NCBI RefSeq assembly: GCF_000192575.1
Contig: NZ_GL876932.1
Location: 60,350-124,349, forward strand
Length of the DNA: 64,000 nt
Origin: Novosphingobium nitrogenifigens DSM 19370
GTDB lineage: Bacteria > Pseudomonadota > Alphaproteobacteria > Sphingomonadales > Sphingomonadaceae
Direction of reading: 5' to 3'
Position numbers and translations under genes: made by a program. Positions 26,146-33,755 of this stretch are shown one piece after another. Under the pieces are notes generated by a model that saw nothing but the letters and a program-made list of their open reading frames with translations, made no database searches and had not been told where the DNA came from. Every line of letters begins with the position of its first letter. The stretch's first letter is position 1.

Positions 26146-27468
26146 ATGGAATTTCGGAGATTGACCCGTTCCGTGACCACCATTCCCGACGAAGGCCGCT
26201 CGGCCATGCGCAAGGCGCAATGGCGGATCGTACCGCTGGTCGCGCTGGGGTACCTGTGCGCCTATATGGACCGGGTCAACGTCGGCTTTGCCGCGGTGCG
26301 GATGAATGCCGACCTGGGGTTCAGCGCGACCGTCTACGGTCTGGGCGCGGGGCTGTTCTTCCTTGGCTATGCCCTGTTCGAAATCCCTTCGAACCTTGTC
26401 GCGGTACGACAGGGGCCGCGCCGGTGGCTGGCGCGGATCATGATTTCGTGGGGGATCGTTTCGGCCGCGATGATGCTCGTGCGCACGCCCATGCAATTCT
26501 ACGCCATGCGGTTCCTGCTCGGCGCGGCAGAGGCGGGGTTCTGGCCGGGGCTGATCTATTATTTCGCGATGTGGTTCCCGGTCAGCCATCGCGGACGCGC
26601 GGTCAGCCGGTTCTATGTCGCCAGCCCGCTCGCCTCGCTGGTCATGGGGGCCATGGCCGGCGCCCTGCTCGCCCTCGACGGCATGGCGGGGTTGCGCGGA
26701 TGGCAATGGCTGCTTCTGGTACAGGGATTGCCGAGCGTTGCGGTGGGCTTCGCATTCCTGCGCCTGTTGCCCGACAAACCGCAAACGGTGGACTGGCTGA
26801 CGCAGGGGGAAAAGGCGTGGATCGCCGGGGAACTCGCGCGCGAGGCAGAGACGCTGGACGCGCCGCCGGGGCATGACGTCCTTGCCGCCTTGCGCAATCC
26901 CCGCGTTCTGGGCCTTGCCGCGACGGGGTTCTTTTCCAGCGGCGTCATGACCACGCTGTCGCTGTCCGCGCCGCTGGTGCTGCTCGGCGCAACCGGGCTC
27001 GACGCGACGCGGGTGGGCTATCTGGTCAGTGTCGGAGGCGTGATCGGGGCCGTTACGATGATCGCGGCGGGCGACTGGTCGGATTGGCGCGGCGACCGTT
27101 TCCTCAATGCCTTCTGGATGATCCTTGCCATGGCAGGCGCGCTGCTCATGCTGGCGCTCGCGCGGTCGCACGCGGTCGCGATCGTCGGCTATCTCGGCTT
27201 TGCAGCGACCTGCTTTACCGTCAACATGCTGCTCTCGTCGGGCTGGGCCGATGTCATGCATCCGCGCGAACGGGCGGTGGGCGCAGCAGCCATCAACATG
27301 ATCGCCAATCTGGGCGGGTTCGCCATGCCCTATGCCTGGGGCGCCATGCGCGATGCGACCGGCGCATTTACCACGGGCCTCGTCGGCCTGACGTTCGCCT
27401 CGCTGGTCGCGGCCACCCTCGCCCTTGTCGTGCGGCGCAGCCACGCCGCGCAACAAGCCCCGCGCTGA
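26146..27468 (+). CDS. MFS transporter, anion:cation symporter-like
   Basis: A 440-residue major facilitator protein with about 12 helices. The first helices read LGYLCAYMDRVNVGFAAV and FFLGYALFEIPSNLV, the pattern of the anion:cation symporter group (phthalate, tartrate, glucarate and similar organic acids). It lies 29 bases after dgt but is probably a separate function. Alternative starts exist within the first 21 codons, before MRKAQWRIVPLVALGYL. The substrate is not deducible. Confidence 0.88.
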   Translation: MEFRRLTRSVTTIPDEGRSAMRKAQWRIVPLVALGYLCAYMDRVNVGFAAVRMNADLGFSATVYGLGAGLFFLGYALFEIPSNLVAVRQGPRRWLARIMISWGIVSAAMMLVRTPMQFYAMRFLLGAAEAGFWPGLIYYFAMWFPVSHRGRAVSRFYVASPLASLVMGAMAGALLALDGMAGLRGWQWLLLVQGLPSVAVGFAFLRLLPDKPQTVDWLTQGEKAWIAGELAREAETLDAPPGHDVLAALRNPRVLGLAATGFFSSGVMTTLSLSAPLVLLGATGLDATRVGYLVSVGGVIGAVTMIAAGDWSDWRGDRFLNAFWMILAMAGALLMLALARSHAVAIVGYLGFAATCFTVNMLLSSGWADVMHPRERAVGAAAINMIANLGGFAMPYAWGAMRDATGAFTTGLVGLTFASLVAATLALVVRRSHAAQQAPR

Positions 27469-27578
27469 TCCCGAACGCGGCCACGCCCCGCCCCCGAGGC
27501 GCCACAGCCCATCGCAAACCCATGCCCTGCATTCGTTTTCATGTTGTCGGGCACCCGTGCCTGCCTACCCTCGCCCGC

Positions 27579-27890
27579 ATGACGACAGAAAACACCACCA
27601 CCCCCGTCGCCATCCCGACGCCCGAGCGTCGCGGACCCAGCCCCATCGACCTCCTCGGCTGGTTCGCCTCGGTCATGGCCGTATGCATGTACGTCTCGTA
27701 CATCGCCCAGATCCAGCTCAACCTCGCCGGCCAGAAAGGCTCGCTGATCCAGCCGCTGACCACAGTCCTCAACTGCGCACTATGGAGTGCCTACGGCATC
27801 TTCAAACCCGGCCGCGACTGGCCCGTCGTCCTCGCCAACCTCCCCGGCGTAGCCCTTGGCGCGGTTACCTTCACCACCGCACTGCCGTGA
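27579..27890 (+). CDS. SemiSWEET-like small sugar/nutrient transporter
   Basis: A 103-residue membrane protein with an approximately 28-residue soluble N-terminus and three helices (about 29-50, 62-80 and 86-103). The pattern SYIAQIQLNL, QPLTTVLNCALWSAYG and LANLPGVALG is typical of bacterial SemiSWEET (MtN3 half-type) proteins, which work as dimers and facilitate sugar movement across the inner membrane. The start ATG at 27579 follows the MFS stop by 110 bases. Confidence 0.8.
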   Translation: MTTENTTTPVAIPTPERRGPSPIDLLGWFASVMAVCMYVSYIAQIQLNLAGQKGSLIQPLTTVLNCALWSAYGIFKPGRDWPVVLANLPGVALGAVTFTTALP

Positions 27891-28141
27891 CGGGGAATGG
27901 AGCCCATGCGCAGAAGCCGACGCCCGAGTTTGAGGACAGTCCGGAAGGGCAGGTTACGAATTGCTATGGCCGGAAAGCTGCCGCTCTGACGCCGCAGCGC
28001 CGGGGGGGGCAACATCCGACCAACTATCGCCGTTCATCGGCGGCGCCGGGAAGGTCCGGTTACGCGAATACCGGTCACCTGTCGCGCCTCGCCCCTGATC
28101 GCTGGCGCCCAGGTTGAAAGGCCCGCCAGTGATATGTGGAT
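27891..28141. other. Gene-free stretch ending in a strong terminator
   Basis: About 250 bases without a convincing protein gene. It ends at the strong plus-strand terminator 28142-28176, which lies too far from the SemiSWEET stop to be a simple trailer. It contains GAGGACAGTCCGGAAGG near 27936-27952, superficially like conserved RNA motifs, but no known RNA family could be matched. It may be the 3' part of an untranslated RNA or a decayed gene at the edge of the accessory island. Confidence 0.4.
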
Positions 28142-28176
28142 GACGGGCCGTGGCGATTGCCACGGCCGTCTTTTTT
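28142..28176 (+). terminator. Rho-independent terminator
   Basis: GACGGGCCGTGGC pairs with GCCACGGCCGTC (one bulged G) around loop GATT, followed directly by six T residues. This is the clearest intrinsic terminator in the window and marks the left border of the accessory island. Confidence 0.85.
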
Positions 28177-28221
28177 GCGCCAAGACATTAAATCTTCCAC
28201 TGAATTCACGGGGGAATCATA

Positions 28222-29454
28222 GTGCACACACAATCATTCCAACTCCTGCTCAATGACGACAACACGGACCACCGAACGGAGATTGGAGCGCTGTTCAAGA
28301 ATGCGCGGCGTTTCGAATGCATGGTGGCATTCGCAAAAATGTCGGGCTGGAAGGAAATGAAAGCGTCGCTGGAAGAGGCGTTGACCAATGGCACGGCCGC
28401 GCGGCTCGCGGTCGGCTTGGATTTTTATCACACTGATCCGGAATTGCTTCGCTCCCTCTTCAGGTTGAGCAAAAAGCACGATGTGGAATTATATCTCAGC
28501 GACTCTTACAGCACGTTTCATCCGAAAATTTATGCATTCAAGTCCGGCGGTGGATGCAAGGTCGTTGTCGGATCGGCGAACTTCACGGAAGGCGGACTGC
28601 TTCAAAATTATGAAGCATCGGTTCTGATCGATGATAAGAGCGGCGCGATGATGGAAAAGATCACTGCCCACTTCGATGCCTTGATCGACAATAAAGAAAT
28701 TGTGCTGGCTACGAAGGCGCGGATTGATGGTTACGCAAAGGATCATGCGATCAACGCTGCATGGGCGCGTTTTGCAAGGCGTCGCGCCACGCGCGCTGTC
28801 GATTCCGGCGAAGCCTCACTCGATGTCCTGGCCGGTTTCCTGAAAATGATGCAGGAAGGTGGCGCATCGTCGCAGTTCAATGTGCAGATGAAAGTGAGGC
28901 GGGCCAATCTTGCGGCTGCACCGACGCAGCTTCGTTCCATCGCGGCATGGAAGGGGAAAACGGCGCGTGGCTTCCTGACCGAATATGAGCATCTGATCGG
29001 GTCATTCCATTCGGGCGGCCTCGACCGCGCAAAGACGCGCATTGCAGACAAGCGTGAGGATTTTGTCGACGCAGTGGCATCGATCATCGATCACGCTGAT
29101 TTGTCGCCGCGCGATGCGTTCGCCATTCTGCACGCTGCATTTGCAGGCATCAAAGGTGCTGGGATCAATATCCTCACCGAGATTTTGCATACGCTGGACA
29201 ATAGACGTTTTGCGGTGATGAATCAGAATGCGGTCGCGGGCTTGCGTCTCGCGGGCTACGATGAATTTCCGCTGCATCCGTCGAAGGGAAGCGTGAGCCC
29301 CGACAAGTACCAGATCTATTGCGATCACGCGGCCACCGTGAGCAAGGCGCTCGGTCTTGGCGATTTCACCGAACTCGATGCGCTTTTCAACTATGTTTAC
29401 TGGCACGAAGAGCGAGCAGATGACGATAGTGACGAGGACGAGGACGAGGACTGA
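28222..29454 (+). CDS. Phospholipase D-like (nuclease-type) protein with possible helix-hairpin-helix tail
   Basis: A 410-residue protein starting at GTG 28222, with GGGGGAA upstream. Residues about 1-170 form a single PLD domain: FHPKIYAF (H100, K102) and GSANFTEGG (117-125), the HxK...GSxN pattern of BfiI/NgoFVII-type nucleases rather than lipases. Residues about 290-390 (AFAGIKGAGINILTEILHTL, then RFAVMNQNAV) resemble the helix-hairpin-helix module of DNA glycosylases; this second assignment is tentative. The protein ends in a run of acidic residues. It opens an island of atypical genes behind a terminator and may be a restriction or defence effector; no methylase is adjacent. Confidence 0.78.
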   Translation: MHTQSFQLLLNDDNTDHRTEIGALFKNARRFECMVAFAKMSGWKEMKASLEEALTNGTAARLAVGLDFYHTDPELLRSLFRLSKKHDVELYLSDSYSTFHPKIYAFKSGGGCKVVVGSANFTEGGLLQNYEASVLIDDKSGAMMEKITAHFDALIDNKEIVLATKARIDGYAKDHAINAAWARFARRRATRAVDSGEASLDVLAGFLKMMQEGGASSQFNVQMKVRRANLAAAPTQLRSIAAWKGKTARGFLTEYEHLIGSFHSGGLDRAKTRIADKREDFVDAVASIIDHADLSPRDAFAILHAAFAGIKGAGINILTEILHTLDNRRFAVMNQNAVAGLRLAGYDEFPLHPSKGSVSPDKYQIYCDHAATVSKALGLGDFTELDALFNYVYWHEERADDDSDEDEDED

Positions 29455-29485
29455 TCGACTGACGTTATCTCCTGATTGTTACCAG

Positions 29486-29824
29486 TCAGAGGTAGAGTCT
29501 CGTTTGCTCAAGATGTTTGTTGTATGGGATGGCAACATGTCGGGGGCAGGTCAGTACGCTCATTCCGACAGATTCAATAAAATCGCGGCCATCAAGCAAA
29601 ATAAGGGCGTGACTGTAGCGCCCGACATCAAATAGCCTGATTGCTCTAATTACTGCTCTGTGCCCCCGCTCGAGAACAACGTCACCCGGTTTGAGGCACA
29701 TGAGATCAAATTCACAAATCGAATTCGACTTGAGACCGGTCTTGCTCGAACCCTGCATGATGAACGCTAATTTCATTTGCCATGTAAAAGCTGAATACGT
29801 GGCATCTCTATGCTGCGTGCTCAT
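29486..29824 (-). CDS. YiiX-like permuted NlpC/P60 fragment
   Basis: A 112-residue frame. LKPGDVVLERG (about 44-54) and GRYSHALILLDGRDFIES (about 68-85) resemble the start of permuted papain-like YiiX/NlpC-P60 hydrolases, where GD opens a strand and SH carries the active histidine. The part expected to hold the catalytic cysteine is absent because the frame stops early, so it is either a short relative or truncated. Its ATG shares one base with the stop of the DUF4238 gene (TAATG), so the two are translationally coupled. It converges on the PLD gene, 31 bases away. Confidence 0.5.
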   Translation of the reverse strand: MSTQHRDATYSAFTWQMKLAFIMQGSSKTGLKSNSICEFDLMCLKPGDVVLERGHRAVIRAIRLFDVGRYSHALILLDGRDFIESVGMSVLTCPRHVAIPYNKHLEQTRLYL

Positions 29825-30681
29825 TAGGATCGGCGCAGAAGACGATCGATAAGTTCATGGTGATAACGGCTATCGGCATAAACGTAATCCTGCGCGCTCG
29901 AAATCGACAGGCGGTTCACGGCATCGATCAAAGTGGGTGGTTGCAGCACCGTTAACCGGTCGAGCAGATCTGAATTGTAGGCAGCAAGGAAGACCGCCGT
30001 TGGAGAGAGCGGCAGCGAAATGAGGCAATCGGGATGGGCCAGGCCGGGCAGCATACAGATTGGGAAGTCGCACGTTAGGAAGCCATAAGGCCCGTCCTTG
30101 AAGTGGCACACGCGCCAATCCATGCCCATGATGTCGTGGTTCATGTTGGGGATAGCTATCATGTCCGGAATGAGCGAAGTTCCAAAGTCCTCAAACAGAT
30201 GGCCGGGGTCTTTGGTTTCGATCCACTCAAGAAAGCTCTCGGGGTCGCCAGGGCGTCGGATCGCTTCATATTCTTCGAGCTTCGCAGCGAATTCTTCACG
30301 CAGCGTCCGGGCAGCATCAGCGCGGATGTCGGCTAGCTGGACCGGCAGCCGGACAAAGAGGGACATAAGAAAGCGAACCCAAGACTGCCTCATATCCATG
30401 GGCAAATCGACTGGCGTTTCGCTCAGCAGCAACCGAAGCGCCTGCGACGCCGGATCATCGACTTCTGGCCCCATGAAATCGCGTTCAAGTGCGTTACGCT
30501 GGCCTGCCGGCGCTCCCTTCAGCGCATACAGACCGCGTTGAGCCCCAATCTCCTTGGGCGCATAGTCGCGGACATAGAGGCGTCCTCGCTGGCGAGAGTA
30601 CGTGACAACCTTGCCTTCAGCATGCCTCCATCGTGCGAGATAGAAGCGGGGAAGAAAGTGGTGGCGATCTGGATCACTCAC
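29824..30681 (-). CDS. DUF4238 domain protein
   Basis: A 285-residue soluble protein opening with DRHHFLPRFYLARW, the hallmark of the DUF4238 family, and continuing with helices typical of it (LMSLFVRLPVQLADIR). The family is often found on mobile DNA and has no established biochemical role. The GTG at 30681 places the domain at the N-terminus; a GTG at 30729 is the alternative and neither has a clear Shine-Dalgarno. Its last base overlaps the start of the YiiX-like gene, so both are made from one message. Confidence 0.7.
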   Translation of the reverse strand: MSDPDRHHFLPRFYLARWRHAEGKVVTYSRQRGRLYVRDYAPKEIGAQRGLYALKGAPAGQRNALERDFMGPEVDDPASQALRLLLSETPVDLPMDMRQSWVRFLMSLFVRLPVQLADIRADAARTLREEFAAKLEEYEAIRRPGDPESFLEWIETKDPGHLFEDFGTSLIPDMIAIPNMNHDIMGMDWRVCHFKDGPYGFLTCDFPICMLPGLAHPDCLISLPLSPTAVFLAAYNSDLLDRLTVLQPPTLIDAVNRLSISSAQDYVYADSRYHHELIDRLLRRS

Positions 30682-30833
30682 CGCACGACTGCGCTCGACA
30701 CGGAACCTCGACCGATGGCCTCGACGCACAGGGCAGTGATGGCGTCATTTTGGCAAGTACCATCCAAGATCCGTATCATCACCACTCGTAGCACCCCGAA
30801 CATCAAAACGCGACGACCACCGTGTTAGCAAAA

Positions 30834-30905
30834 TAAGATCGCACTGAAATCTAAGATCGCACTGAAATCTAAGATCGCACTGAAATCTAAGATCGCACTG
30901 AAATC
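30834..30905. repeat. Four perfect 18-bp tandem repeats
   Basis: The unit TAAGATCGCACTGAAATC occurs four times head-to-tail without a mismatch. The array lies about 150 bases upstream of the DUF4238 start, in AT-rich DNA. Copies are adjacent without spacers, so this is not a CRISPR. Each unit contains a possible GATC methylation site. Confidence 0.95.
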
Positions 30906-31187
30906 GAGCGCGATCATGCCGCCATTAGTATCTTCTGTCAGGAAAAGCGACTCGCGCCTCAAACCTTGTAGCCATATCGCCCCTTAGCAGATGGATTGGC
31001 ATAGCTGAGCGCCAGCAAGGTAGGCTTGGGAACGACCGGTTTCGGCAAATGCCACTGTTCAGCAAGGGTGTCGTGAATGCCCGCAATGTCCCAGGCCCCG
31101 TCTTTTCGTAGTGCCGATGGTCGCGTGAATGTACGACCGGTTCCGATGCCCCAGCCATGCTACTCGAACGTCAGGAATAGCGGCGGT
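30906..31187 (-). pseudogene. Decayed coding sequence of unknown origin
   Basis: On the minus strand, a frame ending at 30959 reads well-formed protein for about 60 residues (SALRKDGAWDIAGIHDTLAE ... PSAKGRYGYKV) but meets a stop just upstream, while an overlapping frame nearer 31187 reads AAIPDVRVAWLGHRNRSYIH. This looks like the C-terminal end of a gene broken by at least one frameshift. The family was not recognised; mobile-element or plasmid origin is possible. It fills part of the 505-base gap between the DUF4238 and spermidine-synthase-like genes. Confidence 0.35.
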
Positions 31188-31885
31188 TAGCGCGTCAAAG
31201 CTGTGCCCAATGTCGCGAACCAGATCACGTGTTTGGCGCCTTTGCCGTTGCCCTGCTTATCGTAGCGGGCATAGACCGTGACTTCGTCCACCGTGAAGCC
31301 GGCGGCTTTCAGGCGCCGCGTGAAGGCGTCGTCACGCGCGGCGGACCAGATTGCCAGTACCCCACCGGGCCGCAACGCCCGGCCTGCCGTGCGCAAACCG
31401 GCGCTGGCATACAGCCGGTCATTGCTGGCGCGGACCAATCCGTCGGGTCCGTTATCGACATCAAGCAGGATAGCATCAAACCCGCCAGGCGAGCTGGCGA
31501 TCACGTCGGCGACATCGCCCTGCACGAGTTTGACGCGTTGATCGTCCAGGCAACCTGCCGCCACCGCAGCCATCGGTCCGCGCGCCCAGGCAATGATCTC
31601 AGGCACGATTTCCGCAACGGTGACATGTGCGTCATCAGGCAGGTGCGCCAGTGCAGCACGCAATGTGAAGCCCATCCCGTAGCCACCGATCAGCATGCGC
31701 GGCTGCCGTGAGCCGGCGATGCGCTTGCAAGCCATGACCGCCAGTGCCTCTTCGGAGCCGCGCATACGCGTGCTCATCAATTCGTTGCGATCAAGCACGA
31801 TCATGAAATCGCCGCCATGGCGGAACAGGCGCAATTCCTCGCCGTCGGGCACCTGTGCCGTACCAATCAGTTCGCGCGCGATCAT
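31187..31885 (-). CDS. Spermidine synthase-like methyltransferase-fold protein
   Basis: A 232-residue Rossmann-fold protein similar to the spermine/spermidine synthase superfamily: glycine motif LIGGYGMGFTLRAAL (about 65-80), acidic VAEIVPEIIAWARGP, and the catalytic-region motif FDAILLDVDNGPDGL. Short family members of this type are frequent in alphaproteobacteria and of unproven substrate; decarboxylated SAM or SAM binding is expected. No polyamine genes are adjacent. It lies alone between a decayed region and a 256-base gap. Confidence 0.75.
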   Translation of the reverse strand: MIARELIGTAQVPDGEELRLFRHGGDFMIVLDRNELMSTRMRGSEEALAVMACKRIAGSRQPRMLIGGYGMGFTLRAALAHLPDDAHVTVAEIVPEIIAWARGPMAAVAAGCLDDQRVKLVQGDVADVIASSPGGFDAILLDVDNGPDGLVRASNDRLYASAGLRTAGRALRPGGVLAIWSAARDDAFTRRLKAAGFTVDEVTVYARYDKQGNGKGAKHVIWFATLGTALTR

Positions 31886-31988
31886 GCCGTTTCTCCTGCC
31901 GGTTGCCCGGTCGCTACATCGCTGACCAAGGGCGATTGAAATGACAACTGCCCAGCCAACCGATGGAATATGCCGCTTCCCATTATCC

Positions 31989-32028
31989 TAAAGCCAGGGA
32001 AGTGCCATCCTGAACTTTCCTGGCTTTA
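31989..32028. repeat. Inverted repeat TAAAGCCAGG / CCTGGCTTTA
   Basis: Perfect 10-bp arms at 31989-31998 and 32019-32028 separated by 20 bases, in the gene-free stretch 31886-32141 between two minus-strand genes. It could be a terminator-type hairpin for the methyltransferase transcript, or the footprint of an excised element; no T-tract. Confidence 0.5.
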
Positions 32029-32141
32029 ACGCATTCATGACGCTGGCTGATCCCGACTTTGTGCTGGATGAAGGGAGGGGGGATCTTGCCGAACCCGAAT
32101 GCGGCCCTGAACATCGGCTTTGAAAGCGAATTTCCCCGCCA

Positions 32142-32846
32142 TCACCCCCCGGTCCAGAGGGAGAGTTCGACATCTTCGGCGAAGGGGAGGGAGAGGTAGC
32201 CTTGGGATGGGGTGCGGACATGGGTGAGGTAGTCGGGGGCGTAATCGGCGTTGTCGGCGACGATCAGGGCTCCGGGGCGCAAGTGGGGTTCGATCAGGGT
32301 GAGGACGTCGGTGTAAAGCGACTTGGCGCCGTCGAGGAGAACAAGGTCAATGGCGGCAGGAAGGTCGGCGGACAGGGACACCAGCGCGTCGCCTTCGCGG
32401 ATTTCGACCAGGTCAGACAGGCCAGCCTGTTCCAGATGGGCAGTGGCAAGCGCGATCTTGGACGGTTCGAATTCGCAGGTGACGATCTTGCCATGCGGGC
32501 CGTCATGGGGCCCATCCTCGATTGCCTGCACGCCGTTATCACGCAGGGCGGCGGCCAGATAAAGCGTCGACAGGCCGAACGAGGTGCCGAATTCGACGAT
32601 GGTCCGCGCCTTCGTCGCCCGGGCCAGCATATAGAGCAGCAGCCCGGTCTCGCGCGAGACCGGCAGGGGAATGTCCTTGAGATGGGTATAGAGCGCGCGC
32701 CACTCGGTCTTGCTCGACATCAGGCGCGCCTGTTCCTCGGGCGACGTGCGGTTGAAAATGGGCAGGGTTTCGGGGCGGGCCGTCTCGGCCTGTGCAAACA
32801 GGCGATCGAGCAGGGGCGCGACAGGGGGCGTGGTGAGCGTGGTCAT
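32142..32846 (-). CDS. Class I SAM-dependent O-methyltransferase
   Basis: A 234-residue methyltransferase of the O-methyltransferase type 3/DUF family: SAM-binding motif VEFGTSFGLSTLYLA (about 92-106), IVTCEFEPSKIALA, and metal-site-like LVLLDGAKSLYTDVL followed by LRPGALIVADNADY. The ATG at 32846 has GGAG eight bases upstream and puts the start at MTTLTTPPVAP; a longer frame is unsupported. It is divergent from the TetR gene 89 bases away, a layout typical of regulation by that repressor. Acceptor substrate unknown. Confidence 0.85.
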   Translation of the reverse strand: MTTLTTPPVAPLLDRLFAQAETARPETLPIFNRTSPEEQARLMSSKTEWRALYTHLKDIPLPVSRETGLLLYMLARATKARTIVEFGTSFGLSTLYLAAALRDNGVQAIEDGPHDGPHGKIVTCEFEPSKIALATAHLEQAGLSDLVEIREGDALVSLSADLPAAIDLVLLDGAKSLYTDVLTLIEPHLRPGALIVADNADYAPDYLTHVRTPSQGYLSLPFAEDVELSLWTGG

Positions 32847-32934
32847 GGCGTATCTCCGAGAGGCGCCGGATTTGCCTCTTCGCCAAAAATATGAGCAAGT
32901 CTTCACGTTTTCTAATCGCATTGGCGGACGAGCG

Positions 32935-33579
32935 ATGATCACGACCGGAAACCCCAGCCTTTCCGCGCGCAAACAGCCCCGGCAAAGGCGCTCGGCAGAG
33001 GCGGTGACTGCGATTCTCCAGGCAGCGGCTCACGTTCTGGCGGTGCATGGCGCGGCGCGGTTCACCACGGCGCGCGTGGCCGAACGGGCCGGGATCAGCA
33101 TCGGTTCGCTCTATCAGTATTTCCCCAACAAGGCGGCGATCCTGTTTCGCCTGCAAAGCGACGAATGGCGCGACACGCGCAGCCTGTTGCTCGCCTTGCT
33201 GACCGACACCACACGGCCCCCGCACGATCGCATCCGCGCGGCGGTGCGCGCCTTCGTCGCCTCCGAAATCGAAGAGGCCGCCATGCGACAGGCGCTGGAG
33301 GATGCCGCCCCGCTCTATCGCGACGCGGCCGAGGCAAAGGCGGCAAAAGGCGAAGGCATCGCCGCCTTTCGCGACCTGTTGCGCGAGGCCGCGCCCGCCC
33401 TGTCCGACCCCGCGCGACAGGTGGCGGCCGAGACCATTGTCGGCGCGCTCAAGATGTTGGGCAAGGCGCTCTCGCTCGCGCCGTACGAGGCGGCAGAGCG
33501 TGACGCGCGGACCGAGGCGCTCGCCGACATGCTCTGCGCCTATATGGCTTCACTCGACGAGGCAGGCACGAACGCCTGA
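32935..33579 (+). CDS. TetR-family transcriptional regulator
   Basis: A 214-residue repressor: N-terminal helix-turn-helix (about 20-65, FTTARVAERAGISIGSLYQY then FPNKAAIL) and a C-terminal ligand domain (TetR_C type, helices to residue 210). Divergent from the O-methyltransferase gene. A small dyad AGAGGC-N9-GCCTCT (32859-32879) overlaps the methyltransferase ribosome-binding site and is a weak operator candidate. Ligand unknown. Confidence 0.9.
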   Translation: MITTGNPSLSARKQPRQRRSAEAVTAILQAAAHVLAVHGAARFTTARVAERAGISIGSLYQYFPNKAAILFRLQSDEWRDTRSLLLALLTDTTRPPHDRIRAAVRAFVASEIEEAAMRQALEDAAPLYRDAAEAKAAKGEGIAAFRDLLREAAPALSDPARQVAAETIVGALKMLGKALSLAPYEAAERDARTEALADMLCAYMASLDEAGTNA

Positions 33580-33620
33580 CGCGGGGCGGGATTGCGCCTC
33601 TTGATGCAAACTCAACTATA

Positions 33621-33634
33621 TTGATTGAGATCAA
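33621..33634. promoter_or_regulatory. Perfect FNR/CRP-family box TTGAT-N4-ATCAA
   Basis: TTGAT-TGAG-ATCAA matches the FNR/FixK/ANR consensus exactly and lies 122 bases upstream of the TBDR start at 33756, in an AT-rich gap. It suggests oxygen- or nitric-oxide-responsive control of that receptor. No FNR-type gene lies in the window. Confidence 0.65.
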
Positions 33635-33755
33635 ATAGGACATCGTGCGCCCAGCCCCCTACCCCTGAAGGCTGTCGCACGCGGCGGCGTGGCCGGGATT
33701 GGGCCCGATGCCCGCTGCGTGGGGCCCAGACCAATACGATGTTCCAGGGGAAGAC

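Noticed and set aside
27930..27960. Possible RNase P or SRP RNA because of GAGGACAGTCCGGAAGG
   Set aside because: The rest of the conserved core of either RNA is absent and the available length before the terminator does not fit; left as an unknown possible RNA.
30834..30905. Possible CRISPR array
   Set aside because: The 18-bp units are directly adjacent without spacers, too short for CRISPR repeats, and no cas gene is nearby.
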